DNA from: Sphingomonas sp. Leaf17
Lineage (GTDB): Bacteria > Pseudomonadota > Alphaproteobacteria > Sphingomonadales > Sphingomonadaceae
Length of the DNA stretch: 64,000 bases
Direction: 5' to 3'
NCBI RefSeq assembly: GCF_001421505.1
Contig: NZ_LMKL01000005.1
Span: 196,471-260,470, forward strand
Below, piece by piece: positions 24,558-33,495 of the stretch. A model generated the notes under the pieces. The model made no database searches and had not been told where the DNA came from. It saw nothing but the letters and a program-made list of their open reading frames with translations. Made by a program: the position numbers and the translations under genes. Within the stretch, counting starts at the first letter, position 1. Each line of letters starts with the position of its first letter.

Positions 24558-25993
24558 TCCGCCTGTCCCATGCGACCCTGGACCGACTGCCCGTCGATAT
24601 CGCGACACCTCGCGACCGTCCGGCCGGCGGGGTCGGCATCGTTCATTTCGGCCCCGGCGCGTTCCACCGCGCGCATCAGGCGGCGTATATCGACCAACTG
24701 CTGGCCGACGATCCGCGCTGGGGCATCGCGGCGGTGTCTTTGCGGACGCGCGGCACGGTCGATGCGCTGGCGGCGCAGGACGGATTGTACACGCTGGCCA
24801 TTCGCGATGCCGAACCCGCGATGCGGGTGATCGGCGCGCATCGGGCGTTCCTGGGGCCGGAGGATGCGGCGCGGACGCTGGCGTTGCTGGCCGATCCGGC
24901 GGTGGCGCTGGTGACGACGACGGTCACGGAAAAGGGCTATTGCCTGGCCGGCGACGGCACGCTGGATCTGGCGCATCCCGATATCGTCCACGACCTTGCC
25001 CGATCCGCCACCCCGCGCAGCGTCGTCGGCTGGATCGTCGCCGGACTGGCGGCGCGCAAAGGTGCCGGCACCCGACCCTTCACGCCGATGCCGTGCGACA
25101 ATCTGGCCAGCAACGGCCCCAAGCTGAAGGCGGCACTGGTCGCATTCGCGCGGGCCGGTGATCCGTCGCTCGCCGACTGGATCGACGGCGAGGTCCGCGT
25201 GCCGTCGACGATGGTCGATTCGATCACGCCGGCCAGCGATGCCGGGCTGGAGGCCGATGTTGCCACGACCCTGGGCGTCATCGACCGCGCGCCCGTCCAG
25301 CGCGAGACGTTCACCCAGTGGGTGATCGAGGATAGCGGCCGGCCGATCGGCCCCGATCTGGGTGCGGCGGGGGCGACGATCACCGACGACGTGGCGGGGT
25401 ATGAACAGGCCAAGCTCAGGATCCTGAACGGTGCCCATTCGACCCTGGCCTATGCCGGCCTGTTGCGCGGGGCGACCAGCGTTGCCGACGCGATGCGCGA
25501 CGCCGATCTGGCGGACTTCGTCGATGCAATGATCGCGCGCGATATCATCCCGATGCTCGCACCGGTGCGCGGGCTGGACATCCAGGCGTACCGCGCCGCC
25601 GTGCTGCAACGGTTCCGCAATCCGGTGATCGTCCACCGGCTCGACCAGATCGCGCAGGACGGATCGCAGAAGCTGCCCTACCGGCTCGGCGACAGCCTGA
25701 TCGCCAATCGGCGGGCGGGGCGGATGCCTACGCGGATCGTCGCCGCATTCGGGGCGTGGGTCGCGTTCCTGATCCAACGGACACACGACGGCGGGCCGAT
25801 CGTCGATCCGGCGGCGGACACGCTGAAAGTAATTGCGGCGGATGGCGACGCGGCGGCGGTGGTCGCCCGTCTGGCCGAACGCGGACTTGGCATCCCGCGC
25901 CTCGCGCAGGACGACGCGACGCTGCTGACCGCCTTGCAACGCGCCGCTGCAGCCGCGCAAGCGGGCGACTGGGCGACAATCTTCGCCGAATGA
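24554..25993 (+). CDS. Mannitol-dehydrogenase-family hexuronate reductase (UxuB-like; tagaturonate/fructuronate reductase)
   Basis: A 479-residue NAD(P)-dependent long-chain polyol dehydrogenase. The N-terminal HFGPGAFHRAHQAAY and TVTEKGYCLAGDG, followed by FTPMPCDNLASNG and VPSTMVDSITP, match the UxuB/mannitol dehydrogenase family rather than E. coli UxaB. UxuB makes mannonate from fructuronate, but no mannonate dehydratase (uxuA) is in the window, and the gene is coupled by a 4-nt overlap to altronate dehydratase. I therefore infer that it reduces tagaturonate to altronate. Dual activity is possible. The Lys of the catalytic region (near PAYRLGDSLI) is not placed with certainty. Confidence 0.88.
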   Translation: MIRLSHATLDRLPVDIATPRDRPAGGVGIVHFGPGAFHRAHQAAYIDQLLADDPRWGIAAVSLRTRGTVDALAAQDGLYTLAIRDAEPAMRVIGAHRAFLGPEDAARTLALLADPAVALVTTTVTEKGYCLAGDGTLDLAHPDIVHDLARSATPRSVVGWIVAGLAARKGAGTRPFTPMPCDNLASNGPKLKAALVAFARAGDPSLADWIDGEVRVPSTMVDSITPASDAGLEADVATTLGVIDRAPVQRETFTQWVIEDSGRPIGPDLGAAGATITDDVAGYEQAKLRILNGAHSTLAYAGLLRGATSVADAMRDADLADFVDAMIARDIIPMLAPVRGLDIQAYRAAVLQRFRNPVIVHRLDQIAQDGSQKLPYRLGDSLIANRRAGRMPTRIVAAFGAWVAFLIQRTHDGGPIVDPAADTLKVIAADGDAAAVVARLAERGLGIPRLAQDDATLLTALQRAAAAAQAGDWATIFAE

Positions 25994-26003
25994 CGGCATG
26001 CGC

Positions 26004-26032
26004 TTGTCAATGACACCGGTTTCCCATACGCT
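26004..26032 (+). promoter_or_regulatory. Promoter of the hydratase-exuT unit with operator copy 5 in its spacer
   Basis: TTGTCA (26004-26009) and TACGCT (26027-26032) are 17 bp apart. Operator copy 5 fills the spacer between them. This is the clearest promoter-operator overlap in the locus and supports simple repression. Confidence 0.62.
26011..26024 (+). promoter_or_regulatory. LacI-type operator copy 5 (hydratase-exuT promoter)
   Basis: TGACACCGGTTTCC, one base different from copies 2, 3 and 4, placed 42 nt before the TTG start of the hydratase gene. The following transporter gene lies only 24 nt after the hydratase gene and would share this control. Confidence 0.8.
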
Positions 26033-26065
26033 GCGGTCAACGATAAAAACGACAGGAGAGGTCCC

Positions 26066-26866
26066 TTGGCGATACAGCCGATCACGACCGACATGACGAC
26101 CGCGATCGCCCGGCGCTTCGTCGCGGCGCGGCGCGACGGCACGGCGCTGCCCGAGTTTCCGGGTCAGGTGCCAGCGACGCTGGCGGAGGGGTATGCCGTG
26201 CAGGACGCGGCGCTCGCGCTGACCGATGGCGTCGTCGCGGGCTGGAAGGTCGGCCGGATCAACCCGCCGCTGAACGGCGTGGATCGCCTCGCCGGCCCGA
26301 TCTTCGCCGATCAGGTCTTCACCGCCGACGGCGCCGAACCCTGCGCCATGCCGGTCTTCGCCGACGGGTTCGCGGCAGCCGAGGCGGAGTTCCTGCTGCG
26401 GATCGGCACCGCGCCCGATTTGGCCAAAACCGACTACACCATCGACGAGGCGCGGACGCTGATCGACGCGGTCCATGTCGGCATCGAGATCGCCAGTTCC
26501 CCCTTCCCCGGCATCAACGCGCTGGGGGCGACCGTTACCGTGTCCGATTTCGGCAACAACAACGGGCTGGTCGTCGGCGACGATGCCGCCGGCTGGCGTG
26601 ATGGCGACATCAACGCCTGGCCGGTCGAACTGTGGATCAACGACGCGCGGATCGGCGCGGCGACGACCGCGACGATGCTCGACGGCCCGTTCGGCGCGGC
26701 GCGCTATCTGTTCGAGCATCTGGCGCGCCGTGGTATCGCGCTGACACCGGGTCAGTGGATCTCGACCGGCGCGGTCACCGGCGTCCATCCGGTGCAGGTC
26801 GGCGACCGGGTCGAGGCCCGCTTCGACGGGCGGTTCTCCGTCCACTGCACGATCAAGGCCCGATAG
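26066..26866 (+). CDS. 2-keto-4-pentenoate hydratase / fumarylacetoacetate-hydrolase-fold enzyme
   Basis: A 266-residue cytoplasmic enzyme of the FAH/MhpD fold. It has the MhpD-like VAGWKVGRINPP, EAEFLLRIG (metal-binding Glu pair), VGIEIASS and the PGQWISTGAVTGVHPV segment near the C-terminus. Known relatives hydrate 2-keto-pentenoates or act on keto-deoxy sugar acids. Because it has a regulon operator and precedes the hexuronate transporter, I infer a substrate among pectin-derived keto acids, but none is proven. The TTG at 26066 is taken because ACAGGAGAG lies at the right distance; an in-frame ATG at 26093 is the alternative. Confidence 0.78.
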   Translation: MAIQPITTDMTTAIARRFVAARRDGTALPEFPGQVPATLAEGYAVQDAALALTDGVVAGWKVGRINPPLNGVDRLAGPIFADQVFTADGAEPCAMPVFADGFAAAEAEFLLRIGTAPDLAKTDYTIDEARTLIDAVHVGIEIASSPFPGINALGATVTVSDFGNNNGLVVGDDAAGWRDGDINAWPVELWINDARIGAATTATMLDGPFGAARYLFEHLARRGIALTPGQWISTGAVTGVHPVQVGDRVEARFDGRFSVHCTIKAR

Positions 26867-26890
26867 AGGCGCATCACGAGGGGAAGACCA

Positions 26891-28177
26891 ATGGCAATCG
26901 TGGATACGCCGGAGGTCACCGGCGCGGCGGGCCGGATCGGACGCTATCGCTGGCTCATCTGCAGCCTGCTGTTCGCGGCGACCGCGATCAACTATGTCGA
27001 CCGGCAGATGATCGGCGTGCTGAAACCGACCATTTCGGCCGAACTCGGCTGGAACGAAACGACCTATGCCGACGTCATCTTCTGGTTCCAGGCCGCTTAT
27101 GCGATCGGCTACTTAAGCTTCGGCAGGATCGTCGACGTGCTGGGCGCGCGGATCGGTTATTCGGTTGCCTTCGTCATCTGGACGCTGGGCCACACGCTGT
27201 GCGGCTTTGCCGGCAACGCCTTCCAGTTTTCCGCCGCGCGCGTCGTGCTTGGCCTTGGCGAGGCGGGCAACTTCCCGTCCGGAATCAAGGCGGTGTCGGA
27301 ATGGTTTCCGGCGCGTGAGCGTGCCTTCGCCACCGGCGTGTTCAACGCGGGCGCGAACATCGGCGCGGTCATCACGCCGCTGATCGTGCCGATCATCACG
27401 ATCGCGTTCGGATGGCGCATGGCGTTCATCATCACTGGCGCGATCAGCCTGATCTGGCTGGTCGCCTGGATCGCGATCTATCGCCGCCCGCGGGAAGTCG
27501 CCAAGCTGTCGGCGGCCGAACTGGCACATATCGAAAGCGATCCGGCGGACCCCGCCGAAAAGATCGGCTGGCTGAAGCTGCTGGGCTACCGCGAAACCTG
27601 GGCCTATGCGCTGGGCAAGTTCCTGATCGACCCGATCTGGTGGCTGTTCCTGTTCTGGACGCCGGATTTCCTGGCAAAGACGTACAATCTCGACCTGAAG
27701 AGCTTCGGCCCGCCGCTGGTCGTCATCTACATCATTTCCGATCTGGGCAGCGTGGCCGGCGGCTGGTCGTCATCGAAACTGATGAAGCGTGGGTACAGCG
27801 CCAATTTCGCGCGGAAGATCACGATGCTGGTCTGTGCGTTCGCGGTCATGCCGATCTTCTTCGCGCAATATGTCGACAATCTCTGGCTCGCGGTGGGGAT
27901 CGTCGGGCTGGCGACGGCGGCGCATCAGGCGTTCTCAGCCAATCTCTACACGATCCCATCGGACATGTTCCCGCGCGGGGCGGTCGGGTCGGTGGTCGGC
28001 ATCGGCGGCACGGTCGGCGCGATCGGCGGCATGATGATGGCCAAGTTCACCGGCTATGTCCTGCAGACGACGGGCAGCTACACGCTGATCTTCGCGGTGG
28101 CGGGCAGCACGTATCTGATCGCGATCACCGTCGTCCATCTGCTGTCGCCGCGCCTCGCCCGGGTCGAACCACGCTGA
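26891..28177 (+). CDS. exuT: MFS hexuronate transporter, ExuT type
   Basis: A 428-residue major facilitator of the anion:cation symporter group with 12 predicted helices. Typical ExuT/GudP/DgoT features are ATAINYVDRQMIGVLKPTI in helix 1, SFGRIVDVLGARIGY in the loop 2-3 motif, and GLGEAGNFPSGIKAVSEWFP in helix 4. It would bring galacturonate and glucuronate across the inner membrane by proton symport. It lies 24 nt after the hydratase gene in the same operator-controlled unit and in a locus that supplies all early enzymes for hexuronates, which supports the substrate class. Confidence 0.88.
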   Translation: MAIVDTPEVTGAAGRIGRYRWLICSLLFAATAINYVDRQMIGVLKPTISAELGWNETTYADVIFWFQAAYAIGYLSFGRIVDVLGARIGYSVAFVIWTLGHTLCGFAGNAFQFSAARVVLGLGEAGNFPSGIKAVSEWFPARERAFATGVFNAGANIGAVITPLIVPIITIAFGWRMAFIITGAISLIWLVAWIAIYRRPREVAKLSAAELAHIESDPADPAEKIGWLKLLGYRETWAYALGKFLIDPIWWLFLFWTPDFLAKTYNLDLKSFGPPLVVIYIISDLGSVAGGWSSSKLMKRGYSANFARKITMLVCAFAVMPIFFAQYVDNLWLAVGIVGLATAAHQAFSANLYTIPSDMFPRGAVGSVVGIGGTVGAIGGMMMAKFTGYVLQTTGSYTLIFAVAGSTYLIAITVVHLLSPRLARVEPR

Positions 28178-28237
28178 CCACACCGATCGCCGGAGAGACG
28201 GGGTTACCCCGCAAAGGCCCCAAGGGAGAGACCGTCC

Positions 28238-31200
28238 GTGAAGCGTATCGTCATGACGTCCATCCTCGCCCTGTCCTGCGCCGCACCAGCGGCGGCACAG
28301 GACAACGGCCTGCTGTTCCGGGTATCGGCCGACACCAGCCTGACCGCCGACACCGCGCGCGGCGACCCGGTCCCCAATTTCCGCAGCGGCGCGGATGTCG
28401 TCGCGGACGGGGCGATCGGCGGTGCGGCGCGCTGGGCCGATGACGGCTATGTCGCGTGGAAGGCCCCGGGCAATATCCGGGCGCAGCGTGGCACCCTCGC
28501 CTTCTTCTGGCGCCCGCGCCAGCCGGTCGGCGAGGCCCCGTTCGTGCTGTTCCGCGTGGGGTTCGCCGACCACAGCAGCTGGGACATGGCGTTCCTGCGG
28601 ATCGACTGGAACGGTCACGGCTTCGACGCCTTCGTCACCGACGCCAACCTGTCGCGGGTGCGCGTGTCGTGGGCGATGCCGACCCCGCCCGCCCCTGATG
28701 CATGGCGGCATCTGGCCTTTGCCTGGGACGAGACGACGGGCGTGCGCCTGTTCGTTGACGGGCGGGAGGTGGCGCGCAAGGACCAGAGCGCGGATCTGGA
28801 TAGCGGGCTGGATCAGCTGGGGCTGGCGGGTCGGGTGCTGTCGCCGCATCAGGTGCAGAGCCGGTATAATTTCATGCGCGGATCGGATTTCGATGAAATC
28901 CGCGTCTACGATCATAGGCTCGGGGACGCCGATGTCGCCGTGCTGGCCGGCAAACGTGAACCCGCCCCCCCGCCCCCTGCGGACCGCGCCGCGCTGCGCG
29001 CCGCATGGCTGCATCGCTATGGCTGGGACCGGGGATCGCCGCCGCCCCTCGACGCGCCGGTCACCCGCGTGCGGAAGGTCGAGTTCGCCGATGCGAAAGA
29101 CCTGAAACAGTGGATGTGGAAAGGCGTCGACGGCATTGCGGAGACGACGTGGCCCGGCGTCTACAACCGGTCGAAACTGCCCGGTCGCGACGATTATTTC
29201 CAGTTGCCCGACTGGAACACCTATGTCGAGGGTGGCAAGCGGTACGACCTGACCATCCCGCCTGCCGAGCGCGTCAACCGGGTCGAGATCCGGGGTGCGG
29301 CCTATGGCAGGCTCGACTGGAGCGACGGCACCGCCACCACGACGCTGTCCAAACGACCGCAAGGGATCGTCCGGAGCGTCGACCAGTTCGTGCCCCGTAC
29401 CGGCGGTCGCCTCAGCTTTACCAACGTGATGCAGGAACAGCCGATCCAGGAGATCTGGGCGTATGACATCGGCGCTGGCACGGAGCCGGCGGGTCGTTTC
29501 AAACTATCCTATACCATCAACGCCGCGACCTCCGCCGATATCGCCGCGCTGAGCGACCTCAACGCCTATATCGCCGGGCGGTTCGCGCCCGACGAGCGCG
29601 CCACCGTCGTCGCAATGCCGTCGTCCGGGCTGAAGGCGGCGGTCGGGGCCGGGACCGCCGGCGCAGGCGGCGCGGTCGTCCGGGCGAAGGACGACGCGCC
29701 GATCGTCCACATCCTGATCCCGGCCAGCTTCGGGGATGCCCTGCCCGATCGGCCGCTGGCGCGCGCATTCGATTATGGCTGGCAGAACCTGCATGACGGG
29801 CTGGACGGCATCGCCATCGACATTCCCGCGCTGACCGCGACCGCCAACGCCGCCGGCCTCATCCCGCTCAACATCCGGGTGAAGGATCCGGTCTGGCCGG
29901 GTCGCGACATGATCGACCTGTCGGTATCGGTGCGGCCGGGTGAGGCGCGGACGCTGTGGCTCGACCTGCGCGACCGGATCCTGCCCGACGCCAGCCTGTA
30001 CCTGACCATCGCCAGCGCCGCGCCCGACTTCACCGCCGACAGCCTGAACGGCGCGAAGATCCGGCTGGTGTTCAAGCCGCGCGGGGCGGCAAAGGCCGAA
30101 CACGTCGCCGACCGCTTCGCGCAGGTGAAGGACAATTGGGGCTTCCTGGTCGAGGAGCATACCGCCTCCAAACGCGCCGGGCTGTATGCGCGGCTGTTCG
30201 CCGACATATCCGACCTGCTGCGCGTCGATCCCGACCATGTGCAGGCGCGCGCCTATTGGGCGGACATCAACTATCGGCCCGAAAACATGCCCGCCTTCGT
30301 CCAGCCGACGCCGCCCGCCGGCGTGCCGCTCTGGGCATTCCGCCAGTTGGAGGATCTGAAGCGCGTCCGTCATTTCGTCGACTGGTGGATCGACAACCGG
30401 CAGGTTCCCTATGGCGATTTCGGCGGCGGCATTTCCGATGACGTCGACCTGGTGCAGCAATGGCCGGGCCTTGCGCTGATGGGGGTCGATCCCGACAAGA
30501 TCAACGCATCGGTCCGCGCGCTGTCGGACGCGGTGTACCGCAACGGCATGATCGTGAACGGCCTCGGCGCGATCACCACCGACGAACTCCACGCCTATGA
30601 GGAGGGGCTGAACATCAACGCCGCGCGGCTGTACCTGAACTGGGGCGAGCCGCGCAGCGTCGAACGGCTGATGGACAACACGCGCGGGCTTCAGCGCGTG
30701 ATCCTGAAGAACCCGGCCGGACATCTGCACTTCGCCAGCAACTGGTATGGCGGGCGCAAGATGTACCGCGAGGGCGCGTGGGAATGGCAGAAGCCCTATT
30801 CCTTCACCGTCCTGCACGGCCCGATCCTGCTGGGGCTGTACAATGGCAGTCCGGCGGCGCGCGCCATGGTGACCGGCGTCACCGACGGGTGGATGGCGCA
30901 TGGCAGACAGGCGGCGGACGGCAGCTGGTCGTGGCCGAACGAGATCAACTGGCGCACCGATGCCGAGCGCGCCGGCGATGGCGGCGGCGTGTCGACCCCG
31001 CTGCAGGGCGCGTGGTCGGCGTGGCGCTTCACCGGCGATGCGAAATATCTCCGGCCGATCACCGCGCGGATCGCGAAGGCCGGTGCCGGCGCGCTGGCCG
31101 AATTCAACGAGAATGCCTTCGACCTGATGCCGGGCGGCCGGGACGTCTGCGCGACGCTGGCCGCGTCGGCCTCGACCGATCCGTTCGCGCGCTATGCCCG

Positions 31201-32032
31201 CTGGGCCGCGACGGGCGACACCGCCCCGCTGGAGGCGCTGCACGCCGACGCGATCGCCGACAAGGCGAGCCACGAATATATGTATACGGAAGGGCATTGG
31301 TGGTCGGACCGCGTCGACCAGCCGAACGAGATCCTGCAACGCGAGCGGCTGGGCGGCATTGCGCTGCGCCGCAACCAGACATGGCCCGGCAACACCGTCA
31401 GCTGGCGGTTCGTCGCAGCCGGCGCGGCGGAAAAGGTCGCGATCCTCGTCCCCGGCGCGACCCGCGACCGGTTCCGCATCATCGCCTGGAACACCACCGA
31501 CGTCGCGCAGGCGGCGGCGATGGCGACGTGGAACGTCACCGCCGGCCGCTGGACGATGCAGGCGTCGACCAGCAGCGACGGCGGGCGGACGCTGACCCCG
31601 ACCGCGCCACCACGCGACGTCATGCTGGAACGCAGCGCCACGACCGACGTGACCTTCGCGCCCGGCACCACGACCGTCCTCGACTTCGCGCTGGTCGCGG
31701 CATCGACGCCGGTCGACCAGCGCCCTGACCTTGGCATCGGCCGCGACGATATCGTGGTGACAGGACGCCGGGTGGCGGTCGACGTCCACAGCCTGGGCGC
31801 GGTCGGCACCGGCGGCGGACGGGCCGACCTGGTTGATGCGGGTGGCGCGGTGGTGGCGACGGCGCGCATCCCCGCGCTGGCCGCGCCGGTCGACCTGCTG
31901 CCCCAAACCACGCGGGTGACGTTGACCATGCCGGCAAAGGCAGATCCGGCGACGCTGGCGGTTCGCGTCGCGCTGGACGGCGACGCGGCGGAGATCACGC
32001 AAGGCAACAACCGCGTGATGCTGCGGCCGTGA
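28238..32032 (+). CDS. Large exported LamG-domain protein, unassigned, candidate polysaccharide-active enzyme
   Basis: A 1264-residue protein. GTG at 28238 (GGGAGAG upstream) starts a signal peptide ending near APAAAQ. Residues about 40-235 form a LamG/concanavalin-like jelly roll (WRHLAFAWDETTGVRLFVDG, FDEIRVYDHRLGD). A second beta-rich part (about 270-420) includes YFQLPDWNTYVEGGKRYDL. The central and later body (about 640-1080) looks helical and carries aromatic/acidic motifs such as PYGDFGGGISDDVDL (near 725) and TEGHWWSDRVDQP (near 1017), suggestive of an alpha/alpha toroid lyase or hydrolase. The last 100 residues resemble a CARDB-like beta domain. I cannot assign a family; pectin side-chain cleavage is a hypothesis from context. 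Confidence 0.75.
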   Translation: MKRIVMTSILALSCAAPAAAQDNGLLFRVSADTSLTADTARGDPVPNFRSGADVVADGAIGGAARWADDGYVAWKAPGNIRAQRGTLAFFWRPRQPVGEAPFVLFRVGFADHSSWDMAFLRIDWNGHGFDAFVTDANLSRVRVSWAMPTPPAPDAWRHLAFAWDETTGVRLFVDGREVARKDQSADLDSGLDQLGLAGRVLSPHQVQSRYNFMRGSDFDEIRVYDHRLGDADVAVLAGKREPAPPPPADRAALRAAWLHRYGWDRGSPPPLDAPVTRVRKVEFADAKDLKQWMWKGVDGIAETTWPGVYNRSKLPGRDDYFQLPDWNTYVEGGKRYDLTIPPAERVNRVEIRGAAYGRLDWSDGTATTTLSKRPQGIVRSVDQFVPRTGGRLSFTNVMQEQPIQEIWAYDIGAGTEPAGRFKLSYTINAATSADIAALSDLNAYIAGRFAPDERATVVAMPSSGLKAAVGAGTAGAGGAVVRAKDDAPIVHILIPASFGDALPDRPLARAFDYGWQNLHDGLDGIAIDIPALTATANAAGLIPLNIRVKDPVWPGRDMIDLSVSVRPGEARTLWLDLRDRILPDASLYLTIASAAPDFTADSLNGAKIRLVFKPRGAAKAEHVADRFAQVKDNWGFLVEEHTASKRAGLYARLFADISDLLRVDPDHVQARAYWADINYRPENMPAFVQPTPPAGVPLWAFRQLEDLKRVRHFVDWWIDNRQVPYGDFGGGISDDVDLVQQWPGLALMGVDPDKINASVRALSDAVYRNGMIVNGLGAITTDELHAYEEGLNINAARLYLNWGEPRSVERLMDNTRGLQRVILKNPAGHLHFASNWYGGRKMYREGAWEWQKPYSFTVLHGPILLGLYNGSPAARAMVTGVTDGWMAHGRQAADGSWSWPNEINWRTDAERAGDGGGVSTPLQGAWSAWRFTGDAKYLRPITARIAKAGAGALAEFNENAFDLMPGGRDVCATLAASASTDPFARYARWAATGDTAPLEALHADAIADKASHEYMYTEGHWWSDRVDQPNEILQRERLGGIALRRNQTWPGNTVSWRFVAAGAAEKVAILVPGATRDRFRIIAWNTTDVAQAAAMATWNVTAGRWTMQASTSSDGGRTLTPTAPPRDVMLERSATTDVTFAPGTTTVLDFALVAASTPVDQRPDLGIGRDDIVVTGRRVAVDVHSLGAVGTGGGRADLVDAGGAVVATARIPALAAPVDLLPQTTRVTLTMPAKADPATLAVRVALDGDAAEITQGNNRVMLRP

Positions 32033-33495
32033 CGACGCGCCGTGCCGTGCTGGCCGGGCTGGCGGCGTCGGCGCTGGTCCCCGCCGGCGTCCGTGCCGGG
32101 TCCGGGCTGCGACCGGCGCTGGACGCGGCGGCTGCCCGTGCGGCGGACGATCCGGCCGGGGCGTTGCGATTGCTGGCGGGCTTTGACCCGACCGCCCTGC
32201 CGATCCGCGACCACCTCGACCTGACCAGCGCGCGCGCCGGGCTGGCGATCGACGCGACGCTCGCGCGCGACTTCCCCAACGGACGACGCGGGCGGGGGCC
32301 GTACCGGGTCACGCACATGAGCGGCGCGTGGAAAGCCGCACCGAACGACCCGGCGGCGATCGACGCGGACACCGACGGCCTGATCGCCGATGCGGACGCC
32401 GGTGTTGTCCTGCCGCTTGCCTCGCTGGATCGTACCATCGCTGCGCTGTCCACCGCCCGGGCTATTGCTCCCCCGTCGATCGTGGTCGCCCTGACCCGGC
32501 AGATCGCCACGCTGGACGCCATGCGCGACCGGTCCGGCACGCGCCCCGGCATCGGCCGATTGCGGCATGGGGCCGACTGGTACGCGCTGCTGCTGCAACG
32601 CGCGCTGGGACCGGTGACGCCGGGCATGGCCGAGCGGCGGCTGATCGCCGAACGCGACCGCCTGCATGACCGCGCGCAAGGGCTGTTCGACCGGATCGGC
32701 GCGCCTGCCGGGACCATCGCCGATCGCTATGCCCGGCTCTGGCGCGACGACCGCTTCCTGTATCCCGACAGCGCGGACGGACGCGCGCGGCTGATCGCCG
32801 ACATGAACGGGATGCTCGCGACGGCTCGCGCCGCCGTGCCGGCCATGGTCGGGCCGGGCGTGCCGTCCTGGTGCCTGGACGCGGTCGCCCGGCCGCTGGC
32901 CCCGGCCGAGATCGCCGCCGGGCGTGGCGGCTACCGCGTGGTGCCGACCGCGACCACGCCCGGGGCCTATGTCGTCGATTTGAAGGATATTCGCCGCCGC
33001 CCCCGCTGGACGCTACCGGCCGTGGTCGCGCACGAACTGCTGCCCGGCCACATGATCCAGCTCGGGCTGGAAACCGCCGCCCCGCCGCACCCCTTGCGGA
33101 TCGACTATGCGGCGGCGTTCGTCGAGGGGTGGAGCATCCACGCCGAAACGCTGGCGGCAAAAACGGGGGCCTATGACGATCCGCATGACGCGCTGGGCCA
33201 TGTCCACTGGCTGCTGTTCCGCGTGACCCGCGCGCTGGTCGATCTGGGCATCCACCGGCACGGCTGGTCGATCGAACAGGCGCGCGCGGCGCTGGTCGCG
33301 TGGCAGGGGGAGCCGGCCTATTTTGCGCCGTTCGACGTCGAACTGGCGCGGATCCCGATCGAACCGGCCTCGCGCGTTACCGAGGCGATGGCCTGGCTGG
33401 CGATCGCCGACGCCCCGCAATCCGCCACCGGGTGGGCCGCACGGCTCGCCGATGGCCGCCGGCGCACCGACGATCTTGGGAGACGAACGCGATGA
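32029..33495 (+). CDS. Exported DUF885-family protein (putative metallopeptidase)
   Basis: A 488-residue protein, shorter than most DUF885 members (about 590). The start TTRRAVLAGLAASALVPAG is a Tat-type signal peptide. The hallmark zinc motif HELLPGH (335-341) and the downstream EGWSIHAE with Glu366 are both present, as in DUF885 and distantly in M32 carboxypeptidases. It starts at a GTG overlapping the stop of the LamG gene by four bases and overlaps the GH43 gene in the same way, so the three are made together. A peptidase-like protein inside a glycan cluster is unusual; its substrate is unknown. Confidence 0.82.
   Translation: MTTRRAVLAGLAASALVPAGVRAGSGLRPALDAAAARAADDPAGALRLLAGFDPTALPIRDHLDLTSARAGLAIDATLARDFPNGRRGRGPYRVTHMSGAWKAAPNDPAAIDADTDGLIADADAGVVLPLASLDRTIAALSTARAIAPPSIVVALTRQIATLDAMRDRSGTRPGIGRLRHGADWYALLLQRALGPVTPGMAERRLIAERDRLHDRAQGLFDRIGAPAGTIADRYARLWRDDRFLYPDSADGRARLIADMNGMLATARAAVPAMVGPGVPSWCLDAVARPLAPAEIAAGRGGYRVVPTATTPGAYVVDLKDIRRRPRWTLPAVVAHELLPGHMIQLGLETAAPPHPLRIDYAAAFVEGWSIHAETLAAKTGAYDDPHDALGHVHWLLFRVTRALVDLGIHRHGWSIEQARAALVAWQGEPAYFAPFDVELARIPIEPASRVTEAMAWLAIADAPQSATGWAARLADGRRRTDDLGRRTR

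Noticed and set aside
24200..26845. 881-codon open frame antisense to uxaA, the reductase and the hydratase gene
   Set aside because: It crosses three well-supported genes and a promoter region, and its composition (Arg/Gly/Asp/Gln-rich) is that of a shadow frame.
29504..32002. 832-codon open frame antisense to the LamG protein gene
   Set aside because: Considered because the sense gene is unassigned. The sense product has a signal peptide, a LamG domain, ribosome site and coupling to the next gene; the antisense one has none of these.
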